A stretch of DNA of 64,000 bases from Panacagrimonas sp052386745 (GTDB taxonomy: Bacteria; Pseudomonadota; Gammaproteobacteria; Nevskiales; Nevskiaceae), in the NCBI GenBank assembly GCA_052386745.1, contig JBQTJW010000003.1:1-64000 (forward strand). The letters are read 5' to 3'. Shown piece after piece: positions 45,392 through 54,356 of the stretch. Position 1 is the stretch's first letter. Each line of letters opens with the position of its first letter. Both the position numbers and the translations under genes were made by a program. The notes under the pieces were generated by a model, which was given only the letters and a program-made list of their open reading frames with translations, did no database searches and was not told the origin of the DNA.

Positions 45392-45806
45392 TTGCGCGCC
45401 CCACGGTGAAATTGAATGCTGCTGTCAGGATCCGGATTGAATGCAGGTACATGGTCATCGAGCAAGACACCGCGGCCAGGTTCCAGCCGCGCGTCGAAGA
45501 ATGATTGGTGAAATTCCGGGCAATGCTTGTCGCTACTCGTCCCCGATCGAAGACCGGAGGTGCGTCCGGCGGACCAGCCGATTCCGCATCGTCCAGACAA
45601 CTGTCGCGCCGAACTCTAGCATCTGTATGTAATGGCAAAAAACCCGTTCCGTCGACGGACGCACGCGAATCGCAAGTGCCTGTTCCGGAACCATACCCGC
45701 TCGGCGCCCCGCCATTCGGGTCCGCTGTCCAAGCCAGATTCGTGCCGCCGATCTGCAAGGACGGCGTCATTGCGCGGCTGCACACCGAGAGTAACCCAAT
45801 TGCAGC

Positions 45807-47678
45807 CTACTGCCCCGCCTTGATCGATTCGAGCAGTTCCCAGCGGGCGTACGCCGTGTTCAGCCATTTGGCCGTTTCCGACAACCTGGTCTGGGTTTCG
45901 ACGGCTTGAGACGCATTCCTGGCATAGAGATCCGGCGAACTGAGCAGGGCGACCAGCCGCGCCTGCTCCTCCTCCATCGTCTCGATGGCGTGCGGCAAGG
46001 TCTCCAGTTCCCGTCTTTCCTTGGAACTCAGGCGCCCGCTCCCGCTTACCTCCACAGCGGCGCGCGGCACCACCTTCGACTCGCTGCGGGTCGGGGTGAT
46101 CGGCTCCAGCCGCTGGCGCAGCCAGTCCGCGTAGCCACCCACGAACTGGTCGATCCGGCCGTCCCCCTCGAACACCAGCGTGCGCGTGACCACGGCATCC
46201 AGGAACGCGCGGTCGTGCGACACCAGCAGCACCGTGCCGGCGTAGTCCAGCAGGAGTTCCTCCAGCAGCTCCAGGGTTTCCAGGTCCAGGTCGTTGGTGG
46301 GCTCGTCGAGCACCAGCAGGTTCGACGGTCGCGAAAAAAGGCGCGCCAGCAGCAGGCGGTTGCGCTCGCCGCCCGACAGCGAACGCACCGGGCTGCGCGC
46401 GCGGTCGGGCGTGAACAGGAAGTCCTGCAGGTAGCCCATGACGTGCTGGCGACGGCCGCCGATCTCGACGTAATCCTTGCCCTCGCCCACCGCCTCGAAC
46501 ACCGGCTGGTTCTCGTCGAGCCCGCCGCGCAGCTGGTCGAAATAGGCCACCTGCAGGTTCGAGCCCAGCCGCACCTCGCCGGACTGCGGCGCCATCTGCC
46601 CCAGCAGCAGGCGGATGAGCGTGGTCTTGCCCACGCCGTTGCGGCCGATCAGCCCCAGGCGATCGCCCCGCAGCACGGTGGTCGAAAAGCGTTGCGCGAT
46701 GGCCTGGCCGCCAATGGTGTAGCTGATCTGCCGCGCCTCGCACACCAGCTTGCCGGAGCGCTCGGCTTCCACGATTTCCATGCTCGCCTTGCCCGGCGCG
46801 TTGCGCCGCGCGCCGAACTGGTCGCGCATTTCGATGAGCCGGCGCACGCGCCCCATGTTGCGCGTGCGGCGTGCCTCGATGCCCTGGCGAATCCAGGCTT
46901 CTTCCTGCGCCAGGCGCTTGTCGAACAGCGCGCGCTCCTGGCTTTCGGCGTGCGCGCGCTCTTCCTTGCGGCGCAGGAAATTCTCGTAGTCGCCCGGCCA
47001 GTCGGTGAGCTCTCCGCGGTCGATCTCCACAATGCGCGTGGCGAGCGCGCGCAGGAAGGCGCGATCGTGGGTCACGAACAGCACGGCACCGGAGAAGGAC
47101 TTGAGGAACCCTTCCAGCCAGGCGATGGAATCGATGTCCAGGTGGTTTGTGGGCTCGTCCAGCAGCAGCAGGTCCGGCTCGCGCACCAGCGCGCGCGCCA
47201 GCAGCACGCGGCGCTTCATGCCACCGGACAGCGTCTCGAAGCGCACCTGCTCCTGCGCCTCGACGCGCGACACCATCTCGCGCACTTTCGCATCCAGCGC
47301 CCAGCCGCCGACCGCCTCGATGCGGGCCTGCACGCGGCCCATCTCCTCGACATTGTCCGGGCGCTCATCGACCAGGTGCTGGTAGCGGGCCAGCCACTGC
47401 CCGGCCTCGCCCAGTCCGGTGGCCACCACGTCGAACACGGTGCCGTCGAGGTCGGCCGGCACGTCCTGCACCAGGCGCGCGGTCTTGAGCCCCGGGCTGC
47501 GGATGATCTCGCCGCTGTCCGCCGCAAGTTCGCCGTCGATCAGGCGCAGCAGCGTCGACTTGCCCATGCCGTTGCGTCCCAGGACGGCCACGCGCTCGCC
47601 GCGCTCGACGATGAGCTGGGCGTCTTCCAGCAGAACGGTGGAACCCAGCCGGTAGCCGAGGCCGCGGAGCGTCAGCAT
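45807..47678 (-). CDS. uup: ABC-F ATPase (Uup type)
   Basis: This 623-residue cytosolic twin-ATPase has no membrane domain. The first NBD carries GRNGMGKST, LSGGMKRRVLLARAL and LLLLDEPTNHLD; the second carries GRNGVGKTT, LSGGERNRLLLARLF and LLVLDEPTNDLDLETLE. A PtIM linker (about 240-300) and a C-terminal Uup-like coiled coil (about 555-623, SSKERRELETLPHAIETMEE) complete it. It acts on ribosomes or replication-fork DNA. The ATG at 47678 starts the NBD; the frame extends 36 codons further without homology. It is last of the amgK-murU-osmC-uup run. Confidence 0.92.
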   Translation of the reverse strand: MLTLRGLGYRLGSTVLLEDAQLIVERGERVAVLGRNGMGKSTLLRLIDGELAADSGEIIRSPGLKTARLVQDVPADLDGTVFDVVATGLGEAGQWLARYQHLVDERPDNVEEMGRVQARIEAVGGWALDAKVREMVSRVEAQEQVRFETLSGGMKRRVLLARALVREPDLLLLDEPTNHLDIDSIAWLEGFLKSFSGAVLFVTHDRAFLRALATRIVEIDRGELTDWPGDYENFLRRKEERAHAESQERALFDKRLAQEEAWIRQGIEARRTRNMGRVRRLIEMRDQFGARRNAPGKASMEIVEAERSGKLVCEARQISYTIGGQAIAQRFSTTVLRGDRLGLIGRNGVGKTTLIRLLLGQMAPQSGEVRLGSNLQVAYFDQLRGGLDENQPVFEAVGEGKDYVEIGGRRQHVMGYLQDFLFTPDRARSPVRSLSGGERNRLLLARLFSRPSNLLVLDEPTNDLDLETLELLEELLLDYAGTVLLVSHDRAFLDAVVTRTLVFEGDGRIDQFVGGYADWLRQRLEPITPTRSESKVVPRAAVEVSGSGRLSSKERRELETLPHAIETMEEEQARLVALLSSPDLYARNASQAVETQTRLSETAKWLNTAYARWELLESIKAGQ

Positions 47679-47709
47679 GCGGGGGTCTCGCGGAAGCTGG
47701 TTTCGAGTC

Positions 47710-48096
47710 TCAAGCGACCAGCCCGGTGCTGATTTCGAAGCGGCCGAGCAACGTCTTGTGCACCGGGCACTTGTTGGCGATGCCAAGCAGGTATTCGCGC
47801 TGCTCCGCGGTCAGATCGCCCACCAGCTCGATGCTGCGCGACATGCGATAGACGCCGCCGCTCTCCTCGTGCGTGATCTCGACGCGCACGTCCCGCAGGG
47901 GCATCTGCTTGCGCCGCGCGACCATGGTCACGGTCAGCGCGGTGCAGGCACCGAGGGCCGCGTCCAGCAGTTCGTGCGGCTCGGGGCCGGCGTCGTCCCC
48001 GCCCAGCGCCGGTGGCACGTCCGCCACGAGCTGGTTGTGGCCGACTTCGATGACCTGCCTGAGCGCGCCATCGGCCGCCTTGTGGATCTTGACCAT
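47710..48096 (-). CDS. OsmC/Ohr-family protein (YhfA-like)
   Basis: This 128-residue OsmC-fold protein has the two redox cysteines of the family (ALGACTALTVTMVARRK, Cys near 50; NKCPVHKTL, Cys near 110). Such dimers reduce organic hydroperoxides with lipoylated or thiol partners, or act as YhfA-type proteins of unknown use. The ATG at 48096 is preferred over one 5 codons upstream, because family members begin MVKIHK-like. It is 27 bp after murU and 31 bp before uup. Confidence 0.87.
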   Translation of the reverse strand: MVKIHKAADGALRQVIEVGHNQLVADVPPALGGDDAGPEPHELLDAALGACTALTVTMVARRKQMPLRDVRVEITHEESGGVYRMSRSIELVGDLTAEQREYLLGIANKCPVHKTLLGRFEISTGLVA

Positions 48097-48123
48097 GCGG
48101 TGTGACTCCAAAATGTGATGCCG

Positions 48124-48807
48124 TCAGGGAATCGGCGCGAGGCGACGATCCAGTTCCGCCAGGCGCTCCGGCGTGCCGACGTCCGACCACGCGCCCTCGA
48201 AGATCTGCCCGCCCAGCTGGCCGCAGGCCGCAGCGTGACGCAGCAGCGGCGCCAGCGGAAAACGGCCATCCTCGCACATGCGAAACAGCTGCGGCCGCAG
48301 GATGGAAATGCCGCTGAAGGTGTGGCGCAAGTCGCCATCGTTGAGCACGCGCCCATCGCGCAGCCCGAAATCGCCGTCGGGGTGGTGCGCCGGGTTGGGC
48401 ACCACCACCAGGTGACCAAGATCGTGCGTACCAAAATTCTGCGCAAGCGCCAGCAGCGGGGTGAAATCGAAGGCGCTGAACACGTCGGCGTTGACCAGCA
48501 GGAAGGGTTCGGCGCCGAGCAGGTCCAGCGCGCGAAACACGCCGCCGCCGGTCTCCAGCGCGGGGTCGCCTTCGTCGGAATACTCGATGCACACGCCAAG
48601 CTGCTGGCCTAAGTGCAGGTGCTCGCGGATCTGCGCGCCGCGGTAGCCCAGATTCACCACCAGGTCCGTCACGCCCGCGCTGCGCAGCCGGTGAATGGCG
48701 TGCTCGATCAGCGTCTTGCCGCCGACCCGCAGCAGCGGCTTGGGCAGCAAATCCGTGAGCGGGCGCATGCGCTCGCCGCGGCCGGCCGCGAGGATCATGG
48801 CTTTCAT
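48124..48807 (-). CDS. murU: N-acetylmuramate alpha-1-phosphate uridylyltransferase MurU
   Basis: This 227-residue nucleotidyltransferase has the signature MILAAGRGERMRPLTDLLPK, VGGKTLIEHAIHRL, LVNADVFS (metal Asp) and WSDVGTPERLAELD. Together with AmgK it converts MurNAc-1-phosphate to UDP-MurNAc, the peptidoglycan recycling route that bypasses MurA (fosfomycin target). It begins 7 bp after amgK, the standard pairing. Length and motifs are complete. Confidence 0.93.
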   Translation of the reverse strand: MKAMILAAGRGERMRPLTDLLPKPLLRVGGKTLIEHAIHRLRSAGVTDLVVNLGYRGAQIREHLHLGQQLGVCIEYSDEGDPALETGGGVFRALDLLGAEPFLLVNADVFSAFDFTPLLALAQNFGTHDLGHLVVVPNPAHHPDGDFGLRDGRVLNDGDLRHTFSGISILRPQLFRMCEDGRFPLAPLLRHAAACGQLGGQIFEGAWSDVGTPERLAELDRRLAPIP

Positions 48808-48814
48808 GCGTGCT

Positions 48815-49807
48815 TCACGCGTGCAGGCCGAGCTCGTCGAAGAGTGTGATCAGCGGCGCCAGCTCGGCGTAGCGCTGTGCCACTTCGCGCACGTAGCGGA
48901 TGAACCGCGGCGCGTCCTCCAGGTACTGCGGCTTGCCGTCGCGATGGCGGATGCGCGCGAAGATGCCAAGCACCTTCAGGTGGCGCTGCACGCCCATCCA
49001 GTCCAGCGCGCGCTGGAAGTCGTCCGGCAGCGCAATGCCCGCCTCGACCGCCAGCCGCCGGTAGCGCTCCACCCCGCGCGCAACCCGCGCTTCCGGCCAC
49101 GAAATGAAGGCGTCCTTGAACAGGCAGGCCAGGTCGTAGGTCACCGGCCCGTACACCGCGTCCTGGAAATCGAGCACGCCGGGATTGGGCGTGGACCGCA
49201 TGAGGTTGCGCGGCATGAAGTCGCGGTGCACGTACACCTGCGGCTGCGCGAGCGCCGAACGCGTCAGCGCCTCGCAGACCTGGGTCCAGGCCTGGCGCTG
49301 CGCGGCGCTGAATTTGCGCGCCAGGTGCCGCTGCACGAACCAGTCCGGGAACAGCGCGAGTTCGCGCTCGAGCAGGGCGCGATCGTACGGCGGCAGCACC
49401 CCGGGCCTGGACGCGCGCTGCATGCGCACCAGGGTATCGATGGCGTCGTCGAACAACGCATCTGCATTGTGCTCGTCGATGACGTGCAGGAAGGTCTGGC
49501 GCCCCAGGTCGCTCAGCAGCAGGAAGCCGCGGCCGAGATCCTGGTGCAGGACCTGCGGCACGTGCAGCCCGGCGCCCATCAGCAGGCGCGCGATGCGGAT
49601 GAAGGGCTCGCAGTTCTCGCGCTCGGGCGGCGCGTCCATCACCACCCAGGTATGGGCGGAAGCCGGATCGGCCAGGCGGAAATAGCGGCGAAAGCTGGCG
49701 TCGGCGGACGCGGCGCCGAAGTCGCAGCGCGTCAGCTTCAGCGCGTCCATGGCCCACTGGCGCGCGGACAGGGCGCGCGCGTCCAGCTCGGTGGTAGGGT
49801 CGGTCAC
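48815..49807 (-). CDS. amgK: anomeric MurNAc/GlcNAc kinase AmgK
   Basis: This 330-residue APH-type kinase has the Brenner motif YVHRDFMPRNLM, the LDFQDAVYGPVTYDLACLFKD metal site and an N-lobe VVMDAPPERENCEPFI. It phosphorylates MurNAc on the anomeric oxygen, supplying MurU. GTG 49807 is the likely start, with homology from TDPTTELDARALSARQ; a much longer frame upstream has no support. It is divergent from dusA, separated by 239 bp. Confidence 0.92.
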   Translation of the reverse strand: MTDPTTELDARALSARQWAMDALKLTRCDFGAASADASFRRYFRLADPASAHTWVVMDAPPERENCEPFIRIARLLMGAGLHVPQVLHQDLGRGFLLLSDLGRQTFLHVIDEHNADALFDDAIDTLVRMQRASRPGVLPPYDRALLERELALFPDWFVQRHLARKFSAAQRQAWTQVCEALTRSALAQPQVYVHRDFMPRNLMRSTPNPGVLDFQDAVYGPVTYDLACLFKDAFISWPEARVARGVERYRRLAVEAGIALPDDFQRALDWMGVQRHLKVLGIFARIRHRDGKPQYLEDAPRFIRYVREVAQRYAELAPLITLFDELGLHA

Positions 49808-50046
49808 GGCAGGAAGGGGCAGGAAGTGGGCGCAGCCCGGCCAGCTTAAAGCCCGATCCGGATCATTGCACCCGCGGGTGCCGCGCCTGGTAGCAAGCAC
49901 CCTTGCCGGACGGAAAACCGCGGCGGCCACGGGTAAACTAGGCGACCGTCCGGTCTGAACCGGGCGCTGCGTCGTGTCGCCGGGGGTCTCGCGAGCGTCT
50001 TGAGAGCCACCCGGAACCGGCGCAACCCGATCAAACATAAGGATTT

Positions 50047-51054
50047 ATGGTGTCTTCCCCCAATGACCGCGAGTGGCGCCTGTCCGTTGCGCCGATGATG
50101 GCGTGGACCGACCGCTTCTGCCGGAACTTCCACCGCCAGTTCTCCGCCGATGCGCGGCTCTACACGGAGATGCTGACCACGGGCGCCCTGCTGAACGGCG
50201 ACGCCAACCGGCACCTTCGCTTCGACCCGATCGAGCACCCGGTTGCCCTGCAGCTGGGCGGCTCCGATCCGAGCGCGCTCGCGCGCTGTGCCGAGATGGG
50301 CGAAAAGTTCGGCTACGACGAGATCAACCTCAACTGCGGCTGCCCGTCCGACCGCGTGCAGACCGGCTGCTTCGGCGCCGTGCTGATGAAGGACGCCGAG
50401 CTGGTGGCGCGCTGCGTGGTCGCCATGCGCTCGGCCACGTCCAAGCCGGTGACGGTGAAGCATCGCATCGGCGTGGACGACCTGGAGGGCTACGACTTCC
50501 TGCGCGGCTTCGTCGAAACGCTGGCCGAGGCCGGCTGCGGCACGTTCGTCGTGCACGCGCGCAAGGCCTGGCTGTCGGGCCTGTCGCCGCAGGAAAACCG
50601 CGAGATCCCGCCGCTGGACTACCCCATGGTCTACCGGCTCAAGCAGGACTACCCCGAGGTGCGCATCATCATCAACGGCGGCATCAAGACCGTGGCCGAT
50701 TCGCAGCGCCACCTGCGCCACGTGGACGGCGTGATGATCGGGCGAGAAATCTACGACAACCCCTTCCTGCTGGCCGAGTTGCAGGCGGTGCTGTTCGACG
50801 GCGAGGAAGAACCCCTGCTGGACCGCACGGCCTTCCTCGAACGCTTCATCCCCTTCGTGCAGGCGGAGCTTCGCGCCGGCACGCCGCTGGTGCGCATGGC
50901 GCGGCACATCCTGGGCCTGTACCGCGGCCAGCCGGGCGGAAAGGCTTTCCGCCGCGTGCTGTCGGAAAAGGCCCACCGCCCCGGCGCCGGGCTGGATGTC
51001 CTTCGCCAGGCCGCGGCCGAGGTCGAGCGCGACGACCTGTCCGAAGTCGCCTGA
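50047..51054 (+). CDS. dusA: tRNA-dihydrouridine synthase A
   Basis: This 335-residue FMN flavoenzyme reduces U20/U20a in tRNA D-loops with NADPH. Motifs are SVAPMMAWTDRFCRNFHR, YTEMLTTGALLNG, INLNCGCPSDRVQTGCFGAVL (FMN site and catalytic Cys), VKHRIGVDD, VHARKAWLSGLSPQENR and INGGIKT. AAGGATTT precedes the ATG by about 4 bp. A TAAACTAGG motif about 105 bp upstream matches one before leuS. It begins the rightward run to ruvX. Confidence 0.95.
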   Translation: MVSSPNDREWRLSVAPMMAWTDRFCRNFHRQFSADARLYTEMLTTGALLNGDANRHLRFDPIEHPVALQLGGSDPSALARCAEMGEKFGYDEINLNCGCPSDRVQTGCFGAVLMKDAELVARCVVAMRSATSKPVTVKHRIGVDDLEGYDFLRGFVETLAEAGCGTFVVHARKAWLSGLSPQENREIPPLDYPMVYRLKQDYPEVRIIINGGIKTVADSQRHLRHVDGVMIGREIYDNPFLLAELQAVLFDGEEEPLLDRTAFLERFIPFVQAELRAGTPLVRMARHILGLYRGQPGGKAFRRVLSEKAHRPGAGLDVLRQAAAEVERDDLSEVA

Positions 51055-51093
51055 GCGTTTCCTCCTTCACCCCACACCAAGAGCACATTCACC

Positions 51094-51660
51094 ATGCGCC
51101 TGCTCGCCTTCCTGCTGTCCCTCACCCTTGGAGTTGCCATGACGACTGCATCCGCAGAGAAAAACCCTCAAGTCAAGCTGGAAACCACGCTCGGCGACAT
51201 CGTGCTGGAGCTGGACCCCGCCAAGGCGCCGAAGACGGTCGCCAACTTCACGCAGTACGTGAAGGACGGCCACTACGACGGCGTGGTGTTCCACCGCGTC
51301 ATCTCCGGATTCATGATCCAGGGCGGCGGCTACGACGAGAAGATGAAAGAGCGCAAGACGCGCCCGTCCATCGAAAACGAAGCCAAGAACGGCCTGAAGA
51401 ACGTACGCGGCAGCGTCGCCATGGCGCGCACCAGCGCACCGCACTCGGCCAGCGCCCAGTTCTTCATCAACCACGGCAACAACAGCTTCCTCGACTACCC
51501 CGGCCAGGATGGCTGGGGCTACGCCGTGTTCGGCAAGGTGGTGGAAGGCATGGACGTGGTCGACAAGATCGCCGCCACGCCCACCGGCAATGCCGCGCCT
51601 TTCGGCAGCGACGTGCCGGTGACCGCCATCGTCATCCGCAAGGCCACCCTGCTGCCGTGA
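51094..51660 (+). CDS. ppiA: periplasmic cyclophilin-type peptidyl-prolyl isomerase
   Basis: This 188-residue cyclophilin has a signal peptide (RLLAFLLSLTLGVAMTTASA, cleavage before EKNPQ). The core has VFHRVISGFMIQGGGY, SAQFFINHGNNSFLD and GYAVFGKVVEGMDVVDKIA. It speeds proline isomerisation of secreted proteins. An internal ATG (51139) could give a cytosolic PpiB-like form lacking the signal, but the first ATG gives the better coverage. It sits 39 bp after dusA and 58 bp before lpxH. Confidence 0.92.
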   Translation: MRLLAFLLSLTLGVAMTTASAEKNPQVKLETTLGDIVLELDPAKAPKTVANFTQYVKDGHYDGVVFHRVISGFMIQGGGYDEKMKERKTRPSIENEAKNGLKNVRGSVAMARTSAPHSASAQFFINHGNNSFLDYPGQDGWGYAVFGKVVEGMDVVDKIAATPTGNAAPFGSDVPVTAIVIRKATLLP

Positions 51661-51718
51661 TGAACCACGCGCGCGCCGCACACCCCCCGGCGCGCGCGTT
51701 CGCTGCCCCTGAACGGAC

Positions 51719-52486
51719 GTGAGCCCGCAGCAACCCGCGCTGTTTCTCTCCGATCTGCACCTGCCCGCGCATCCCTCACCCCTGCGCGACTGCTTTCTGG
51801 CGTTCCTGGCAGGGCCCGCGCGCGCGGCGGGCGCCGTCTACATCCTGGGCGACCTGTTCGAAACCTGGATCGGCGACGACGTCGGCATCCCGCAATTCCG
51901 CGAGGAGGTTCACGGCCTGGCCGAGCTGACGCGCAGCGGTGTGGCGGTCCACTTCCAGCACGGCAACCGCGACTTCATGGTCGGCAGGGAATTTTTCCGC
52001 ACCACGGGTGTGCGGCCCCTGCCCGACCCGTACCGGCTCGACCTGTTCGGCCAGTGCACGCTGATTTCGCACGGCGACGTGTTCTGTACCGACGACCGCG
52101 GCTACCAGCGCTGGCGCCGGTTCTCCCGCCTGCGCTGGGCGCAGTGGATCTTCCTGCGGCTGTCGCAGGCGCGGCGGTCCAGGATTTCCGGCGGCCTGCG
52201 CAGCGGCAGCGACACGGCCAAGCGCAACAAGGCCGAAAACATCATGGACGTGAACGCCGGCGCCGTCCTGCGCACCCTGGAGCGCCTGGAGATCAGGCGG
52301 CTGATCCACGGCCACACCCACCGGCCCGGCACTTACGCCGTGGGTGCGGCGAACAGTGGCTCCGCCCGCATCGTGCTGCCCGACTGGCGGGACGGTGCGT
52401 GTGACTACCTGAGGATCGATGCTTCCGGAGTCACGCAGGAACGGGTGCGGCAGGGTACGCAGCCGGCGTCCGGCTCGTGCGGGTAG
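51719..52486 (+). CDS. lpxH: UDP-2,3-diacylglucosamine diphosphatase
   Basis: This 255-residue calcineurin-like metallophosphoesterase makes lipid X from UDP-diacylglucosamine in lipid A synthesis. Motifs are LFLSDLHL, ILGDLFETWIGDD, QHGNRDFMVG, LISHGDVFC and IHGHTHRPGTY, with the Tyr/Lys/Asp cap signature SDTAKRNKAENIMDV. The start is GTG 51719, just before SPQQPALFLSDLH. It is followed by gshB 33 bp later. Confidence 0.95.
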   Translation: MSPQQPALFLSDLHLPAHPSPLRDCFLAFLAGPARAAGAVYILGDLFETWIGDDVGIPQFREEVHGLAELTRSGVAVHFQHGNRDFMVGREFFRTTGVRPLPDPYRLDLFGQCTLISHGDVFCTDDRGYQRWRRFSRLRWAQWIFLRLSQARRSRISGGLRSGSDTAKRNKAENIMDVNAGAVLRTLERLEIRRLIHGHTHRPGTYAVGAANSGSARIVLPDWRDGACDYLRIDASGVTQERVRQGTQPASGSCG

Positions 52487-52519
52487 GATGCGGCCGGTAT
52501 TTCATCCACGGCGCAGCAG

Positions 52520-53488
52520 ATGAGCACGACCCGCAGGATTGGCATCGTCATGGACCCCATTGCGTCCATCAAGCCCTACAAGGACACCACGCTGGCCCTG
52601 ATGCTGGCGGCCCAGCGGCGTGGCTGGACGCTCGAATATATGGAGCAGGCGGACCTGCACGTCCGTGACGGCGTTGCCTACGGCCACGCGCGCAGCGTCA
52701 CGGTGCACGACGACAGGAAGTACTGGTTTGACTGGCGGGGGGAGCGGCAGCTCACCCGACTGGGCAGCCTGGACGCCATCCTCATGCGCAAGGACCCGCC
52801 GTTCGACCTGGAATACGTGAGCACCACCTACGTCCTCGAACGGGCCGAGGCGCAGGGCGCGTTCGTGGTCAACAAGCCGCAGAGCCTGCGTGACTGCAAC
52901 GAAAAGCTGTTCACGGCCTGGTTTGCCGACCTTGCGCCGCCCACCCTGTTCGCGCGCGATGCAGCGAGCCTTCGGGCCTTCCATGCCGAGCATGGCGACG
53001 TCATCTGCAAGCCCCTGGACGGCATGGGCGGCAGCGGCATCTTCCGCGTCGGCGCGGACGGACTGAACCTGGGCGCGGTGATCGAGCAGCTCACGGACTA
53101 CGGCCGGCGCATGATCGTCATCCAGAAGTACCTGCCGGCGATTGCCGACGGCGACAAGCGCATTCTCATGATCGACGGAGAGCCCGTTCCCTACTGCCTT
53201 GCTCGCGTGCCCATGGCGGGCGAGACGCGCGGAAATCTTGCGGCCGGTGGCAGCGGCCGGCCCCAGCCCCTGTCGGATTCCGACCGCCGCATCGCCCTGC
53301 GCGTGGGCCCGGAGCTGAAACGCCGGGGCCTGCTGTTCGTGGGGCTGGACGTGATCGGCGAGCACCTGACCGAAATCAACGTCACAAGCCCGACCTGCGC
53401 GCGCGAGATCGACGCGGCCTACGGCACCGACATCGGCGCACAACTGATGGAGGTCATTGCCGCACGGCTGGACGCCGGGCCGGCATGA
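52520..53488 (+). CDS. gshB: glutathione synthetase
   Basis: The protein has 322 residues: an N-terminal domain with MDPIASIKPYKDTTLALMLA, then an ATP-grasp fold with DVICKPLDGMGGSGIFRV (glycine-rich loop), YLPAIADGDKRILMIDGEPV, GGSGRPQPLSD and GLDVIGEHLTEINVTSPT. It joins gamma-glutamylcysteine and glycine. It pairs functionally with the GST at 1635-2261, though far apart. It lies within the lpxH-gshB-yqgE-ruvX run; yqgE starts 88 bp later. Confidence 0.97.
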   Translation: MSTTRRIGIVMDPIASIKPYKDTTLALMLAAQRRGWTLEYMEQADLHVRDGVAYGHARSVTVHDDRKYWFDWRGERQLTRLGSLDAILMRKDPPFDLEYVSTTYVLERAEAQGAFVVNKPQSLRDCNEKLFTAWFADLAPPTLFARDAASLRAFHAEHGDVICKPLDGMGGSGIFRVGADGLNLGAVIEQLTDYGRRMIVIQKYLPAIADGDKRILMIDGEPVPYCLARVPMAGETRGNLAAGGSGRPQPLSDSDRRIALRVGPELKRRGLLFVGLDVIGEHLTEINVTSPTCAREIDAAYGTDIGAQLMEVIAARLDAGPA

Positions 53489-53576
53489 CCCACCGCACTG
53501 CCCGGCGCCGGGGCGGGCCTGACCATCGGAATCAGCCCTTATTGCCTCGACCGACCGCGCGCCGGATACTGATTCC

Positions 53577-54281
53577 ATGACCAAAATCACTCTCGCCGCC
53601 ATCCGCCGTCTGCGCAAGAGCACGGGCTCCAGCCTTGCCCGGTGCCGCGCGGCGCTGGAAGCGCATGGTGGCGACGAATCCAAGGCCGAATCCAAGCTGC
53701 GCGTGGACAGCCTGCTCGACAACGTCGACCTGTCGCTTAAGAACCAGTTCCTGATCGCCATGCCGGGCATGGAAGACGACAACTTCAGCAACACCGTCTC
53801 GCTGCTGTGCGAGCACAATGACAAGGGCGCCATCGGGCTGGTGATCAACCGTCCCACCGAGCTCACGCTCAACGCCATGCTGGACCAGATGGGCGTCAAG
53901 CACGAAGCCACCGAGGGCTCGGAGCAGGTCGTGTTCTGGGGCGGCCCCGTGCAGCCCGAACGCGGGTTTGTGGTGCACCGCGAGCCCGGCGGCTGGGAGT
54001 CCTGCATGCCGATCGGAAGCGAGCTGTACATCACCACCTCGCGCGATGTGCTCACCGCCATCGGCGAAGGTCGCGGGCCGAAGGAATACCTGATCACGCT
54101 GGGCTATGCCGGCTGGGGCGCAGGCCAGCTCGAAAATGAAATCCTGGCCAATTCCTGGCTGAACACACCGGTCGACCCTTCCGTGCTGTTCCAGACTCCG
54201 GCGCGCAGCCGCTGGCAGTCGGCGACCCGCCTGATCGGCCTGGAGGTCAGCCAGATCAGCAGTGGTGCCGGTCACTCGTGA
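53577..54281 (+). CDS. YqgE/AlgH-family protein fused to an N-terminal EF-Ts-type UBA/TS-N domain
   Basis: The 234-residue protein has a YqgE/AlgH domain at about 50-234 (SLKNQFLIAMPGMEDDNFSN, GAIGLVINRPTEL, WGGPVQPERGFVVH, GYAGWGAGQLENEI). Before it lies an extra segment, residues 1-45 (IRRLRKSTGSSLARCRAALE, GGDESKAESKLRVDS). It aligns closely with the N-terminal UBA/TS-N domain of elongation factor Ts (LRERTGAGMMDCKKAL), which binds EF-Tu. YqgE proteins normally begin at the FLIAMPGM region. The junction is in one frame with no stop, and the start ATG at 53577 is the only good one. Function of the fusion is unknown. Confidence 0.88.
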   Translation: MTKITLAAIRRLRKSTGSSLARCRAALEAHGGDESKAESKLRVDSLLDNVDLSLKNQFLIAMPGMEDDNFSNTVSLLCEHNDKGAIGLVINRPTELTLNAMLDQMGVKHEATEGSEQVVFWGGPVQPERGFVVHREPGGWESCMPIGSELYITTSRDVLTAIGEGRGPKEYLITLGYAGWGAGQLENEILANSWLNTPVDPSVLFQTPARSRWQSATRLIGLEVSQISSGAGHS

Positions 54282-54356
54282 GCTCGCCCGTTCGAAGCAG
54301 GCCTCGGTGCGATCGCGCCGTCCGGCGGTCGCAGAGACGGCCTGCTCCGTAGCGAC

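Noticed and set aside
45381..45785. Possible leftward gene of about 134 codons in the region before the sugar transferase
   Set aside because: No signal peptide or family pattern, odd composition and overlap with the transferase start; treated as non-coding upstream region.
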